Shown: positions 17,050 to 29,976 of the stretch, piece by piece | Position numbering within the stretch: the stretch's first letter is position 1 | How the letters are laid out: each line of letters begins with the position of its first letter | Assembly: GCF_014653695.1 (NCBI RefSeq) | Contig: NZ_BNAR01000003.1 | Coordinates: 1-64,000 of the forward strand | Source of the DNA: Lentzea cavernae | GTDB lineage: Bacteria > Actinomycetota > Actinomycetes > Mycobacteriales > Pseudonocardiaceae | Direction: 5' to 3' | Length of the DNA: 64,000 bases | The notes under the pieces: generated by a model | Seen by the model: the letters and a program-made list of their open reading frames with translations, nothing else | What the model was told of the DNA's origin: nothing | Databases searched by the model: none | Made by a program: the position numbers and the translations under genes

Positions 17050-17445
17050 GTGACTCGCACCTGGTCCACACCCGCCCCGTTGGTCGCCATCGCGTGGGTG
17101 GCAGCCCTCGCCCTCGCCTTCGCGACGTTCATCGCCGACGACAACGCGGGCCGTCTCCTCATCGGACTGGCAACGCTGCTGGTCAGCTACCTCGCGGCGT
17201 TCGGGTCGATCGCCAGGCCGAGGCTCACGGCGGACGCGGACGGGCTCGCGGTGCGCGGGTTCGCGAGCACGACGCTGCTGCCGTGGCACGAGGTGAAGGT
17301 CAAGTTGCAGACCACCCGCCGGCTCGGCAGGGAACAGCAGTCGTTGGAACTCGACGCCGACGACCGCCTCGTGGTGCTCACGAGACTGGACCTCGGCGTC
17401 GATCCCGAAGAAGTCGCCGGAGTGCTTCACGCGCTGCGCCCGTGA
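17050..17445 (+). CDS. PH domain-containing membrane protein
   Basis: About 131 aa from GTG 17050. Two hydrophobic segments near the N-terminus (VAIAWVAALALAFATFI and LLIGLATLLVSYLAAF) precede a small bacterial PH-like (bPH_6) beta domain with the RPRLTADADGLAVRG and LPWHEVKV pattern. It corresponds in position to the small conserved membrane protein Rv0010c of mycobacteria. The start is uncertain: ATG 17002 and ATG 16978 are in frame but would run over the DnaA boxes, and the ribosome-binding site is weak. Function unknown. Confidence 0.8.
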   Translation: MTRTWSTPAPLVAIAWVAALALAFATFIADDNAGRLLIGLATLLVSYLAAFGSIARPRLTADADGLAVRGFASTTLLPWHEVKVKLQTTRRLGREQQSLELDADDRLVVLTRLDLGVDPEEVAGVLHALRP

Positions 17446-17452
17446 ATCAGTT

Positions 17453-18370
17453 CTAGCGGCACGTCCTGGCGTACTCGAGGACGAGTTCCGCGGCTGTGTC
17501 GAGTTCGGAGGCGCGCAAGAGGAACATGCCACCGAGCAGCAGAACAGCCACTGCCACAGCGCCGATCTGGTAGGCGTTGCGGTTCTTCTGCGGCGCCTTG
17601 ACCATCGCGAGCGTCAGCAGGCCGCCGATCACGAACCCGCCGAGGTGCCCGAGCAGCGAGGCGTTGGTGAAGAGGTTCGACACCAGGTTGATGCCGACGA
17701 CCACGAGGATCGTCGAGATGTCGCGCTTCTGGCGCTTGAACACGATCAGCAACGCGCCCATCAGGCCGAACACCGCACCGGACGCTCCGGCGAGCTGCTG
17801 GCAGACGGTGCCGAAGTAGAACGCCGCCGCACTGCCGCCGAGGAGCGACAGGAAGTACACGGCGCTGTACCGCAGCTTGCCGAGTTCCTGCTCGACGACG
17901 GGGCCGACCACGAAGAGCGCGGCCATGTTGAGCGCGAGGTGGATCAGGCCGAAGTGCATGAAGCCCGAGGTGAGAATGCGCCACCACTCACCGTTGGCGG
18001 TGAGCTCCGGAATCATCGACGTCGCCGTGAACAGCCCTGACCGCTGGTTGTTCATCGGACTGCCGGACTGGACGACCGTGACCACGTACGCGATCACGTT
18101 GAGCGCGATCATCACCTGCGTGATGATCGGGCGGCCGTTCGAGACCACCGCGCCCGCGGAGGTGCGGACCTGGCGGACCGAGCGGGCGCCTTCGTTCACG
18201 CAGTCGACGCACTGCATGCCGACCGAGGCGTCGCGCAGGCAGTCCGGGCACGCCGGACGGTCGCACCTGGTGCAGCGCAGCCGGGTGGGCCGATCGGAAT
18301 GACGTGCGCAGACCGGAGTCTCCGGCTGCGCTCCGATCGGCCCCTCCGGTGGCACGGATGCGTTGCTCAC
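17453..18370 (-). CDS. Rhomboid family intramembrane serine protease with N-terminal zinc finger
   Basis: The 305-aa protein carries a B-box-like zinc finger at residues 21-57 (C21, H24, C33, C36, C41, C44, C54, C57). A six-helix rhomboid core follows. The catalytic dyad is S197 in GASGAVFG and H242 in LGHLGG; H144 and N148 in HLALN form the oxyanion site. It cleaves transmembrane proteins within the membrane. GTG 18370 overlaps the cyclophilin stop by 4 nt (GTGA), so the two are co-translated. Confidence 0.93.
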   Translation of the reverse strand: MSNASVPPEGPIGAQPETPVCARHSDRPTRLRCTRCDRPACPDCLRDASVGMQCVDCVNEGARSVRQVRTSAGAVVSNGRPIITQVMIALNVIAYVVTVVQSGSPMNNQRSGLFTATSMIPELTANGEWWRILTSGFMHFGLIHLALNMAALFVVGPVVEQELGKLRYSAVYFLSLLGGSAAAFYFGTVCQQLAGASGAVFGLMGALLIVFKRQKRDISTILVVVGINLVSNLFTNASLLGHLGGFVIGGLLTLAMVKAPQKNRNAYQIGAVAVAVLLLGGMFLLRASELDTAAELVLEYARTCR

Positions 18371-18918
18371 GCGCGTTCGATCGTGATCCGCTCGATCTTG
18401 ATGTCCTTGACCGGACGGTCGCCCGCGCCGGTCGTGGTGCCGCCGATGGCGTCGACGACGTCGCGCGACTCCTGGTCCGCGACCTCACCGAAGATCGTGT
18501 GCTTGAAGTTCAGCCACGTCGTCGGCGCCACGGTGACGAAGAACTGGGAGCCGTTGGTGTTGGGCCCGGCGTTCGCCATCGCGAGCAGGTAGGGCTTGTT
18601 GAACTGGAGCTCGGGGTGGAACTCGTCCGCGAAGCGGTAGCCGGGGCCACCGCGGCCGGTGCCGGTCGGGTCACCGGTCTGGAGCATGAAGCCGGCGATG
18701 ACGCGGTGGAAGAGGGTGCCGTCGTAGAACGGCCCCGACTTCGCGCCACTCGCGTTGGCCTCGGTGTAGTCCCGGGTGCCCTCGGCGAGCCCGACGAAGT
18801 TCGCCACCGTCTTGGGGGCGTGGTCGGGGAACAGGTTGATGCGGATGTCGCCCTGCGTGGTGTGCAGGGTCGCCGTCACCTTGGTCCCGACGAAGGATTC
18901 GTTGCTGTCAGCCACCAC
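18367..18918 (-). CDS. ppiA: PpiA: cyclophilin-type peptidyl-prolyl cis-trans isomerase
   Basis: The 183-aa cytoplasmic cyclophilin has FHRVIAGFMLQTGDP, ANAGPNTNGSQFFVT and an HTIFGEV motif, containing the catalytic Arg of the FHRV segment and the Gln/Phe pair. It has no signal peptide. The GTG 18918 start is chosen because no upstream in-frame ATG exists. It is operonic with the rhomboid gene. Mycobacteria carry ppiA at the same place. Confidence 0.94.
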   Translation of the reverse strand: MVADSNESFVGTKVTATLHTTQGDIRINLFPDHAPKTVANFVGLAEGTRDYTEANASGAKSGPFYDGTLFHRVIAGFMLQTGDPTGTGRGGPGYRFADEFHPELQFNKPYLLAMANAGPNTNGSQFFVTVAPTTWLNFKHTIFGEVADQESRDVVDAIGGTTTGAGDRPVKDIKIERITIERA

Positions 18919-19008
18919 TCCATCGTGCCATCACAGGCGGGGATGTTCAGAAACGGGCACGATGGGTACCTCTAGAGCATCACCGGACGACAACGTGTGG
19001 AGCAGAGG

Positions 19009-19575
19009 ATGGACGAGGTGGACGTCATGACCCGTGCCGGCGAGAACGTGGGCAAGGCTGTCGGCACCGGTCTGAAGGCCGCGCGTCAGGGTGTCGTTCG
19101 CGCTGGTCACGTCGCTGAGGTCAAGCTCGCCGAGCGGGGCATCACGGCCGACCAGGTTCGCGGCGCACTCGTCGAGCGGGCCGACACGCTCATGGGCAAG
19201 GCCGAGGACTGGGAGAAGCAGACTCGTCGCTCTCGCAAGCGCCTCGCCAAGAAGAGCGCGCAGACTCGCGCCGACCTCATGGGCAAGGCCGAGGTCGTGC
19301 GCAAGGAAGTGAAGAAGGCAGCCAAGCACGCGCGCAAGGACGCGAAGGTGCGTGCCAAGGAGATCCGCAAGGCCGCGGCCCAGCTCGGTGCGGACGCGCC
19401 GAAGCGCCGCCGCTGGCCGTGGGTGCTGGGCCTCCTGATCGCGGCCGCCGCGGCGGGATACGTCGCGATGACGCGCAGGCCGCAGGAGGTCTACCTGCAG
19501 GAAGAGGAGCAGGCCCCGCACGCGGAGCCCGTCCTCAACGGGCAGGTGCCCACCCAGAAGGAGCCGGTCAAGTAG
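19009..19575 (+). CDS. cwsA: CwsA: cell wall synthesis/polarity protein
   Basis: The 188-aa protein is a long Lys/Arg/Ala-rich amphipathic helix region (residues about 10-130), likely coiled-coil. One C-terminal membrane helix (WPWVLGLLIAAAAAGYVAM) and a short acidic tail follow. This layout and the position beside ppiA match CwsA, which interacts with CrgA and Wag31 at poles and septa. ATG 19009 with GGAG upstream is used; GTG 18997 and ATG 19027 are alternatives. Confidence 0.85.
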   Translation: MDEVDVMTRAGENVGKAVGTGLKAARQGVVRAGHVAEVKLAERGITADQVRGALVERADTLMGKAEDWEKQTRRSRKRLAKKSAQTRADLMGKAEVVRKEVKKAAKHARKDAKVRAKEIRKAAAQLGADAPKRRRWPWVLGLLIAAAAAGYVAMTRRPQEVYLQEEEQAPHAEPVLNGQVPTQKEPVK

Positions 19576-19590
19576 GACGGATCCGGTAAG

Positions 19591-20124
19591 TCATAGCTTC
19601 AGCCCCTTGATCGCCTCTTCGGCGATCCGGCGGGCCTTGATCGACTGCTTCTGGTTGCTCGTGACCACGACAGCGGCGTCGCTCTTCGCCACGGCGTAGA
19701 CGACGCCGCTGTCGTCGTTCACGTACCCTCCGGTCCACCCGGTGGGCGAGTTCGCGGGCTGTGAACCGTCCGGCGCCGCCTCGTTCACGATTTTCTTCGC
19801 TATACCAGCGTCGCCCACGTACACCCTCACGGTCAGCTGGATCTCCGTCGCGTTGGCGTAGAAGAAGCATGCCGGGTGAGGTTCGTCCGTTGACAGTTTC
19901 ACCTTCGGCACGAGCTGACCGTTGGCCTGCGCGACATAACTGGTCGCCAGGTACGGGCACGTGCCGTCTTTCGCGGGCTTGGGCGCCGGCGGCACCGTCG
20001 CAGCCGCGCTGGTCGAGGTGGTGACCTGCTGGCGTTGGTCCGCCGGCACCGGCGAGGCCTGACCGCCGACCGTGCCGCACGCGGCGAGGACACCGAGCAG
20101 GGGCAGCAACAGTGCTCGTTTCAT
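19591..20124 (-). CDS. DUF2020 family lipoprotein
   Basis: About 177 aa from ATG 20124. A type II signal peptide ends in the lipobox LAAC (MKRALLLPLLGVLAACG), so the protein should be anchored to the outer face of the membrane. A Thr/Ser/Pro-rich linker leads to a compact domain starting TCPYLATSYV with a second Cys in HPACFFY, probably a disulfide. The family looks like DUF2020; the function is unknown. TTG 20139 is a possible earlier start. Confidence 0.8.
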   Translation of the reverse strand: MKRALLLPLLGVLAACGTVGGQASPVPADQRQQVTTSTSAAATVPPAPKPAKDGTCPYLATSYVAQANGQLVPKVKLSTDEPHPACFFYANATEIQLTVRVYVGDAGIAKKIVNEAAPDGSQPANSPTGWTGGYVNDDSGVVYAVAKSDAAVVVTSNQKQSIKARRIAEEAIKGLKL

Positions 20125-20234
20125 AGGGGCAACAGTCAACCAGATACGCGAAGCGGCTCACGCGGCACACTCAAATTGGTCCATACCTTTAGTGCCCTGC
20201 CCCCTGCCACCGCGCCCCGGAAGGACGTTGAACC

Positions 20235-20630
20235 ATGGAGTTCCTGGAGCAACGACGAGAGCACGCCCTGGCGCTGTTCCGCATCATCATCGGTCTGTTC
20301 TTCGTGTTCCACGGGGTCCAGAAGATCTCGAAGGGAACCGAACTGCTCTCCTGGCCGGGCGGCCCCATGAGCCTCATCGAACTGGTGGGCGGTGGACTCG
20401 TCCTCATCGGCCTCTGGACGCGCTGGGCCGCCCTCATCAGCTCCGGCGCCATGGCCTACGCCTACTTCGTGGTCCACCAGCCCAAGGGCCTCCTGCCCAT
20501 CCAGAACGGCGGCGAACTGGCAGCCGTCTACTCCTGGGCCTTCCTCCTGCTGGTCTTCACGGGCGCCGGCGCGTGGAGCATCGACCACCTCCGCAACAAA
20601 TCCGCGAAGAAATCACTCGCCAACGCCTAG
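20235..20630 (+). CDS. DoxX family membrane protein
   Basis: The 131-aa protein has four membrane helices and the N-terminal LFRIIIGLFFVFHGVQKI motif typical of DoxX. A Gly-Gly-rich second helix (LVGGGLVLIGLWTR) and a QNGGELA motif are also present. GGAAGGA lies about 10 nt before ATG. DoxX proteins are linked to redox or thiol stress and to membrane quinone chemistry in actinobacteria, but this one has no informative neighbours. Confidence 0.9.
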   Translation: MEFLEQRREHALALFRIIIGLFFVFHGVQKISKGTELLSWPGGPMSLIELVGGGLVLIGLWTRWAALISSGAMAYAYFVVHQPKGLLPIQNGGELAAVYSWAFLLLVFTGAGAWSIDHLRNKSAKKSLANA

Positions 20631-20648
20631 CCCCAGCCAGAACGCACA

Positions 20649-20680
20649 AAAGCCCGCTCCCAACGCCGCGAGCGGGCTTT
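20649..20680 (+). terminator. doxX terminator
   Basis: The arms AAAGCCCGCTC and GAGCGGGCTTT form a perfect 11-bp stem with a 10-base loop directly after the DoxX stop codon. Confidence 0.85.
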
Positions 20681-20775
20681 GGCATTGAACGAAAGCCGAT
20701 GGACCGCCTGATGGGCCACCGATGCCGAAGGCGAGGAGGCCCGGGGGTCCGGGGGCGGAGCCCGCCGGCTGGGGT

Positions 20776-20794
20776 CTGGGGGCTCGGCCCCCAG
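20776..20794. repeat. CTGGGGGC hairpin (second copy of repeat family)
   Basis: CTGGGGGC and GCCCCCAG flank the loop TCG, preceded by GGGGT as at 226-247. The 20735-20800 stretch around it is very GC-rich and holds no gene. It may help to end the tRNA-Ala transcript or may be a dispersed repeat. Confidence 0.5.
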
Positions 20795-20806
20795 AAAACA
20801 CTTCGG

Positions 20807-20844
20807 GCCGAGGAGGTCTGCGCTTTCTGCAGACACTCCTCGGC
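20807..20844 (-). terminator. tRNA-Ala terminator
   Basis: GCCGAGGAGGTCTGC pairs with GCAGACACTCCTCGGC over 15 bp with a single bulged A. It lies 14 bp beyond the tRNA-Ala 3' end in the direction of transcription. Confidence 0.75.
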
Positions 20845-20858
20845 CCGAGGAACGAATA

Positions 20859-20931
20859 TGGAGACGAGGGGAATCGAACCCCTAACCCCCGCCTTGCAAA
20901 GGCGGTGCTCTGCCAATTGAGCTACGTCCCC
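20859..20931 (-). tRNA. tRNA-Ala (anticodon TGC)
   Basis: A 73-nt cloverleaf on minus: acceptor GGGGACG/CGTCTCC, D-arm GCTCAATTGGCAGAGC, anticodon loop TTTGCAA and T-arm AGGGGTTCGATTCCCCT. The discriminator is A and CCA is not encoded. Confidence 0.97.
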
Positions 20932-20935
20932 AAGC

Positions 20936-20961
20936 CTGATGGGTGGTGAACCACCCGTCAG
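20936..20961 (-). terminator. Hairpin between the DLW-39 gene and tRNA-Ala
   Basis: CTGATGGGTGGT pairs with ACCACCCGTCAG (one wobble) around the loop GA, just beyond the stop of the DLW-39 gene. There is little U-tract, so it may only partly end transcription. Confidence 0.6.
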
Positions 20962-20969
20962 AGCGAAGA

Positions 20970-21092
20970 TCAGTCGGTGGGGGCGGTGGCCTCGCGCCAC
21001 AGGTCCGCGTCGGCCTTGGCCGAACGGTTGCGCTTCACGAAGAACAGGACCGCACCGGCGACCACGACGAGTGCGATGATCTTCTTAGCCAC
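20970..21092 (-). CDS. DLW-39 family small membrane protein, 40 aa
   Basis: GTG 21092 follows GGAGGGG by 7 nt. The 40-aa product starts MAKKIIALVVVAGAVLFFVK, a single membrane helix, and ends with a charged segment containing DADLWREA, the DLW motif that names this actinobacterial family. It sits between tRNA-Ala and tRNA-Ile, the place expected for it. Function unknown. It is too short for many gene finders. Confidence 0.9.
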   Translation of the reverse strand: MAKKIIALVVVAGAVLFFVKRNRSAKADADLWREATAPTD

Positions 21093-21227
21093 TCTGAACC
21101 CCTCCAAAGACGGTTATGCCCCGACCTACCGGACCAGCCTACAGGCTTTGTGGGTCTTCAGCCGGGGCTCCGGAACGCACGTCCGGATCAGAATCAAGAT
21201 GGTGATTCGAGAGAGTTTCGAATCGAG

Positions 21228-21301
21228 TGGGCCTAGGAGGACTTGAACCTCCGACCTCTTCATTATCAGTGAAGCGCTCTAACCGCCTGAGCTATAGGCC
21301 C
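21228..21301 (-). tRNA. tRNA-Ile (anticodon GAT)
   Basis: A 74-nt cloverleaf on minus: acceptor GGGCCTA/TAGGCCC, anticodon loop CTGATAA and T-arm GGAGGTTCAAGTCCTCC. The discriminator is A, with no encoded CCA. tRNA-Ile and tRNA-Ala after gyrA are a conserved actinobacterial landmark. Confidence 0.97.
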
Positions 21302-21325
21302 TCGATCAACTATCACCCGCTCGGG

Positions 21326-21361
21326 GCGACGAGGAGAACCTTACAGGATCGTCCTCGCCGC
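21326..21361 (-). terminator. Possible terminator after the DUF3566 gene
   Basis: GCGACGAGGA pairs with TCCTCGCCGC, nine of ten positions, between the DUF3566 stop and tRNA-Ile. The U-tract is poor, so confidence is moderate. Confidence 0.45.
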
Positions 21362-21375
21362 TCCCAAATCGGGGG

Positions 21376-22407
21376 TCACTCACGCTCGGAGAGCGTCAAC
21401 TCCAAGCCACCGGCCAGGTCCGCGGACACGTTGTAGACGAACGCGCCCACGGTCGCGAGGGCCGTGAACAGCACGATGTTGACGGCACCGATGATCGCCG
21501 AGACGCCGAACACGCGGCCGGCACTGATCAGCGGTTCGCCGGGCTCGTTGGCCTGGAGCAGGTCGTTCGCGGTGCTGTTGATCTTGTCCCAGACGCCCAT
21601 GCCGTGCAGCACGCCGTAGAGCACGCCGACCGCCACGAGCCAGACGAAGAACAGCGCGACGCCGAGCACCAGGGCGAGCTTGAGCACCGACCACGGGTCG
21701 ACGCGCTTCACCTGCAGCGAGGCGCGGCGCGGGCCGCGGCCGGGACGGCGGGCCGACGGGGTGGACGCGGCAGGGCGAGCACCGCTGCCCATGTTCACCG
21801 ACGTGCGGCTGCTGCCGAGGCCTGCGGGCACTGCCGAGCCCGTGACCACGGGCTTCTGCACCTTGACGGTGTCCGGGTCGGTCGACGGGAACGCCGGCGC
21901 GGGCTCGGAGGCCGGAACCGGCGGCGCGGCCGGAGCCGTGTACGTCTCGGTCGCCTCGTGGTGCGAGGCTTCCGTGTCGTTCGTCACTCGCTGCCAGGGC
22001 GGCGGTGCCGAGACGACGACCGGCTCGTCCGCGGTGGGCGCCGGGGCGGCGGCCTGGGCGGACGGCGCCGGCGTGCTCAGGGAGACCGTCTTCTCCTCGA
22101 CCGGAGCGGCCGAAGCGGCCGGCGCGGGAGAAGCAGCCGGCGCGGCCGGGGCCGGTGCCGGAGTGGCGGCGGCGGGTGCCGCCGGCTTCTCCTTGGTCTC
22201 CGCGGCGGCAGGAGCGGCGGCTTCCGCCGCCTTCTCCGCCGACACGGGCTTGGTCTTGTCCTGCGCGGTTCCACCCGAGGAACCGGAGGCCGCCGCTGCC
22301 GAATCCGCCTTCTCCGCAGCCTTCTGCGCGGACTTCTGGGGAGTCGGTTTGGTGATCACCGCGGTTTTGTCCGCGTCCCGACCTTCGCGGTTCTCGGGTG
22401 GAGTCAC
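21376..22407 (-). CDS. DUF3566 domain-containing membrane protein
   Basis: The 343-aa protein has a 230-residue Ala/Pro/Lys/Glu-rich, probably disordered N-terminus. A DUF3566 domain follows with two membrane helices ([19 protein letters not shown] and [18 protein letters not shown]). The gene follows gyrA by 34 bp in the same direction, the position of the conserved Rv0007-type protein in mycobacteria. GTG 22407 with AAGGA is used. Function unknown; the long low-complexity tail suggests a scaffold role, but this is inference. Confidence 0.88.
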   Translation of the reverse strand: MTPPENREGRDADKTAVITKPTPQKSAQKAAEKADSAAAASGSSGGTAQDKTKPVSAEKAAEAAAPAAAETKEKPAAPAAATPAPAPAAPAASPAPAASAAPVEEKTVSLSTPAPSAQAAAPAPTADEPVVVSAPPPWQRVTNDTEASHHEATETYTAPAAPPVPASEPAPAFPSTDPDTVKVQKPVVTGSAVPAGLGSSRTSVNMGSGARPAASTPSARRPGRGPRRASLQVKRVDPWSVLKLALVLGVALFFVWLVAVGVLYGVLHGMGVWDKINSTANDLLQANEPGEPLISAGRVFGVSAIIGAVNIVLFTALATVGAFVYNVSADLAGGLELTLSERE

Positions 22408-22441
22408 GAGCTTGTCCTTGACCTCTCGCTAGCGATTCCGG

Positions 22442-24985
<2,544 letters not shown>

Positions 24986-25040
24986 TGTTCTCTTTCCTTC
25001 TCGCCAGAAACGCCAGGATGCCTAGGGATCGAGTTCGAAC

Positions 25041-27256
<2,216 letters not shown>

Positions 27257-27916
27257 TCACCCGTAGGTGTCACGCGGGCCGCGCCCAGGCGCGTGCCTGG
27301 GGCCGTGTCGCCAGCTCGGAGCGTCCGGTCCCTTGATCTTGAGCTTCTTGACGACGCCGTTGCCCACGCCCGCGGCGATCCGCTTGATCAGCTCGCGCTG
27401 CAGGAGGCGCAGCTGGGTGGCCCACGCCGTCGACGACGCCTGGACCGTCAGTTCCCCGTCACTGAGCGCGATCGGTTTCGCGTGCTCGGCGACGTCCTCC
27501 CCCACCAGTTTCGCCCAGCGACCGAAGACCTGGCCACCCTGGAGCTGCTCGACCCAGCCGCGGTCCGCCGCGATCCTGGACGCGATCCGCCCGAGCGGCT
27601 GGGGGTCGCGGTCGTCCGGCCCGGCACCCGACCAGCGACGCCGACTGCGGTTGACCGGACGGCCCTTCGACTTGCTCCCCGGCACCCGTCCGCGGGCCTT
27701 CGCGCTCGCCTTCGCCGCCTCCAGAGCGGCCCTGGCGAGGTCCGAACCCTTCAGTGGCTCACCCTCAGGTGTGAATGAACCTGTGGACAAGTCGGGTTTT
27801 GTGACGGAGTTATCCACACCATCCACAGACTTGTCCCCAGATGTGTGGGCGGACACACCCGATCGAGCTACATATGGGGGCTTCGAACCCCCAGAGTCAG
27901 CCTCTGGGTCAGACAC
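27257..27916 (-). CDS. DUF721 (DciA-like) family protein
   Basis: The 219-aa protein uses GTG 27916, preceded by GGGGAGG and overlapping the recF stop by 8 nt. A variable N-terminus (about 90 residues, Ser/Pro/Lys-rich) precedes the DUF721 core with [25 protein letters not shown] and the [17 protein letters not shown] pattern. The family includes DciA, a proposed replicative-helicase loader in bacteria without DnaC/DnaI. The place between recF and gyrB supports a replication role. Its 5' coding region contains DnaA-box-like sequences. Confidence 0.9.
   Translation of the reverse strand: MSDPEADSGGSKPPYVARSGVSAHTSGDKSVDGVDNSVTKPDLSTGSFTPEGEPLKGSDLARAALEAAKASAKARGRVPGSKSKGRPVNRSRRRWSGAGPDDRDPQPLGRIASRIAADRGWVEQLQGGQVFGRWAKLVGEDVAEHAKPIALSDGELTVQASSTAWATQLRLLQRELIKRIAAGVGNGVVKKLKIKGPDAPSWRHGPRHAPGRGPRDTYG
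27782..27839. promoter_or_regulatory. DnaA-box cluster inside the 5' part of the DUF721 gene
   Basis: Within 58 bp lie TGTGGACAA (27782-27790, perfect TTGTCCACA on minus), TTATCCACA (27810-27818, perfect E. coli-type box), CCATCCACA (27819-27827, two mismatches) and TTGTCCCCA (27831-27839, one mismatch). They fall in the poorly conserved N-terminal coding part of DUF721, so the DNA pattern may be under its own selection. Confidence 0.7.
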
Positions 27917-29015
27917 GCCGCACCTCCCCGCCGTGGACCTCGAACCGAGCACCGCTCAGCTCGTCGGGAACGTCCTCCGCCACCGCCGCGGTGATCAGCA
28001 CCTGCTCGGCGGCGGCCGCCACCTTGGCCAGCTGCTGCCGCCGGCCGCGGTCCAGTTCCGCGAAGACATCGTCCAGCACGAGCACCGGTTCGATGCCGTC
28101 GACACGCATCAGCTCGTACCCGCCCAGCCTCAGGGCGAGCGCGAAAGACCATGACTCTCCGTGACTGGCGTAGCCCTTCGCGGGGAGCTCACCGAGCGTC
28201 AGGTCCAGGTCGTCGCGGTGGGGACCGACGAGGCACACTCCGCGTTCGATCTCCTGCCGCCGCACCCGGTCGAGCTCGGCGAGCAGCAGGTCCTCGATGC
28301 TCTCCCGGTCCTCCGGCAGGTCGCCGACGCTCGACCGGTACGAGATGAGCGCCGGACGCGACTCCGGAGCGACCTCCGCGTACGCCGAGGTCACGTGGTC
28401 CGCCATGTCGCGGACCAGCTTCAACCGCGCGGCCAGCAGTTCCGCGCCGTGCTGGGCGAGGTGCCCGTCCCAGACGTCGAGCGTCGAGAGATCCGCCGAC
28501 CGCGAGTGCTTCACCGTCTTCAACAACGCGCTGCGCTGCTTCAACACGCGGTCGTAGTCGCTGCGCACACCTGCGTACCGCGGCGCGCGCAACACCAGCA
28601 TCTCGTCGAGGAACCTCCGCCGGTCGCTCGGATCGCCTCTCACGAGAGAGAGGTCCTCCGGTGCGAACAACACGGTGCGCAGGATCCCGAGCACGTCGCG
28701 CGGCCGGGGCACCGGACCGCGGTTGATCCGCGCCCGGTTCGACTTGCCGGCCGTGATCTCCAGTTCGACGAGCAGCTCGCGGTCGTCGTTGACCACGGCC
28801 GTGCGCACCACGGCGCGCTGGGCGCCGTGCCGGATCAGCGGCGCGTCGCTGGACACGCGGTGCGAGCCCAGCGTCGCCACGTACCCGATCGCCTCGACCA
28901 GGTTCGTCTTCCCCTGGCCGTTGCGGCCGACGAGCACCGACGCTCCGGGCTCGAGCTCCAGGTCGGCGAGCTCCCAGGAACGGAAGTCGCTGACCTGGAG
29001 GTGTCTGACGTGCAC
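27909..29015 (-). CDS. recF: RecF: DNA replication and repair protein
   Basis: The 368-aa SMC-like ATPase has Walker A GRNGQGKT at residues 30-37, an ABC signature region and Walker [12 protein letters not shown] near the C-terminus. It loads RecA at gaps through RecO/RecR. GTG 29015 lies 3 bp after the gnd stop. Its stop overlaps DUF721. Confidence 0.97.
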   Translation of the reverse strand: MHVRHLQVSDFRSWELADLELEPGASVLVGRNGQGKTNLVEAIGYVATLGSHRVSSDAPLIRHGAQRAVVRTAVVNDDRELLVELEITAGKSNRARINRGPVPRPRDVLGILRTVLFAPEDLSLVRGDPSDRRRFLDEMLVLRAPRYAGVRSDYDRVLKQRSALLKTVKHSRSADLSTLDVWDGHLAQHGAELLAARLKLVRDMADHVTSAYAEVAPESRPALISYRSSVGDLPEDRESIEDLLLAELDRVRRQEIERGVCLVGPHRDDLDLTLGELPAKGYASHGESWSFALALRLGGYELMRVDGIEPVLVLDDVFAELDRGRRQQLAKVAAAAEQVLITAAVAEDVPDELSGARFEVHGGEVRRV

Positions 29016-29018
29016 TCG

Positions 29019-29933
29019 CTAGCCCTGGGTGCTGCCGCCGCCGGACGACGGTCCGGCGAGGTGTACCGAGTGGCCACCGAACTGGTTGCGCAGCGCGGCG
29101 ACCGCACGCATGGCGGGCGAGTCCTCCTGCCGCGACTGGAACCGCGCGAAGAGCGCCGCGGAGATCACCGGGAGCGGCACCGCGTTGTTGATGCCCTCCT
29201 CGACGGTCCACCGGCCCTCGCCCGAGTCCTCGACGTACCCGCGCAGGTCGTCGAGCTCCGGGTCGGACTCCAGCGCGCGCACCAGCAGGTCGAGCAGCCA
29301 CGACCGCACGACGGTTCCGCGCTGCCAGGCCGAGATCACGGCCGGCACGTTGTCCACGACGTCGGTCTTGTCGAGCAGCTCGAAGCCCTCGGCGTACGCC
29401 TGCATCAGGCCGTACTCGATGCCGTTGTGGACCATCTTCGAGTAGTGGCCGGCGCCGACCTTGCCCGCGTGCGCGAAACCTTCTTCACGCGGACCCTCCG
29501 GACGCAGCGCGTCGAAGATCGGCATGGCCTGCTCGACGTGCTTCGCGTCGCCGCCGACCATCAGCGCGTAGCCGTTCTCCAGGCCCCACACACCGCCGGA
29601 GACGCCGCAGTCGACGTAGCCGATCTCCTTCTCCGCCAACAGGTCCGCGTGGATCCGGTCGTCGGTGAACTTGGAGTTGCCGCCGTCGACCACCAGGTCG
29701 CCCGGCTCCAGCAGTTCGGACAGCTCCTTCACGGTGTTCCGGGTGATGTCGCCCGCGGGCACCATCACCCACACCACGCGAGGCGTCTGGAGCTTGGACA
29801 CCATGTCCGCCAACGACTCCGAGTCGGTGACCTCGGGGTTGCGGTCGTAGCCGATCACCTCGTGACCGGCACGGCGCACCCGCTCGCGCATGTTGAAACC
29901 CATCTTGCCGAGGCCGACGAGTCCGAGCTGCAC
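29019..29933 (-). CDS. gnd: 6-phosphogluconate dehydrogenase (decarboxylating), short form
   Basis: 304 aa from GTG 29933, preceded by GGGGAGA. An N-terminal Rossmann motif GLVGLGKMG, the DGGNSKFTDD site, SGGVWGLENG and the KMVHNGIEYG motif mark a 6PGDH of the ~300-residue class, which lacks the long C-terminal tail of the 470-residue enzyme. It converts 6-phosphogluconate to ribulose-5-phosphate. Insertion of gnd between dnaN and recF is a common actinomycete arrangement. Confidence 0.94.
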   Translation of the reverse strand: MQLGLVGLGKMGFNMRERVRRAGHEVIGYDRNPEVTDSESLADMVSKLQTPRVVWVMVPAGDITRNTVKELSELLEPGDLVVDGGNSKFTDDRIHADLLAEKEIGYVDCGVSGGVWGLENGYALMVGGDAKHVEQAMPIFDALRPEGPREEGFAHAGKVGAGHYSKMVHNGIEYGLMQAYAEGFELLDKTDVVDNVPAVISAWQRGTVVRSWLLDLLVRALESDPELDDLRGYVEDSGEGRWTVEEGINNAVPLPVISAALFARFQSRQEDSPAMRAVAALRNQFGGHSVHLAGPSSGGGSTQG

Positions 29934-29976
29934 GGTGTTCTCCCCTACGTTCTTGCGGTACCCGGTAAGGGTTTTC

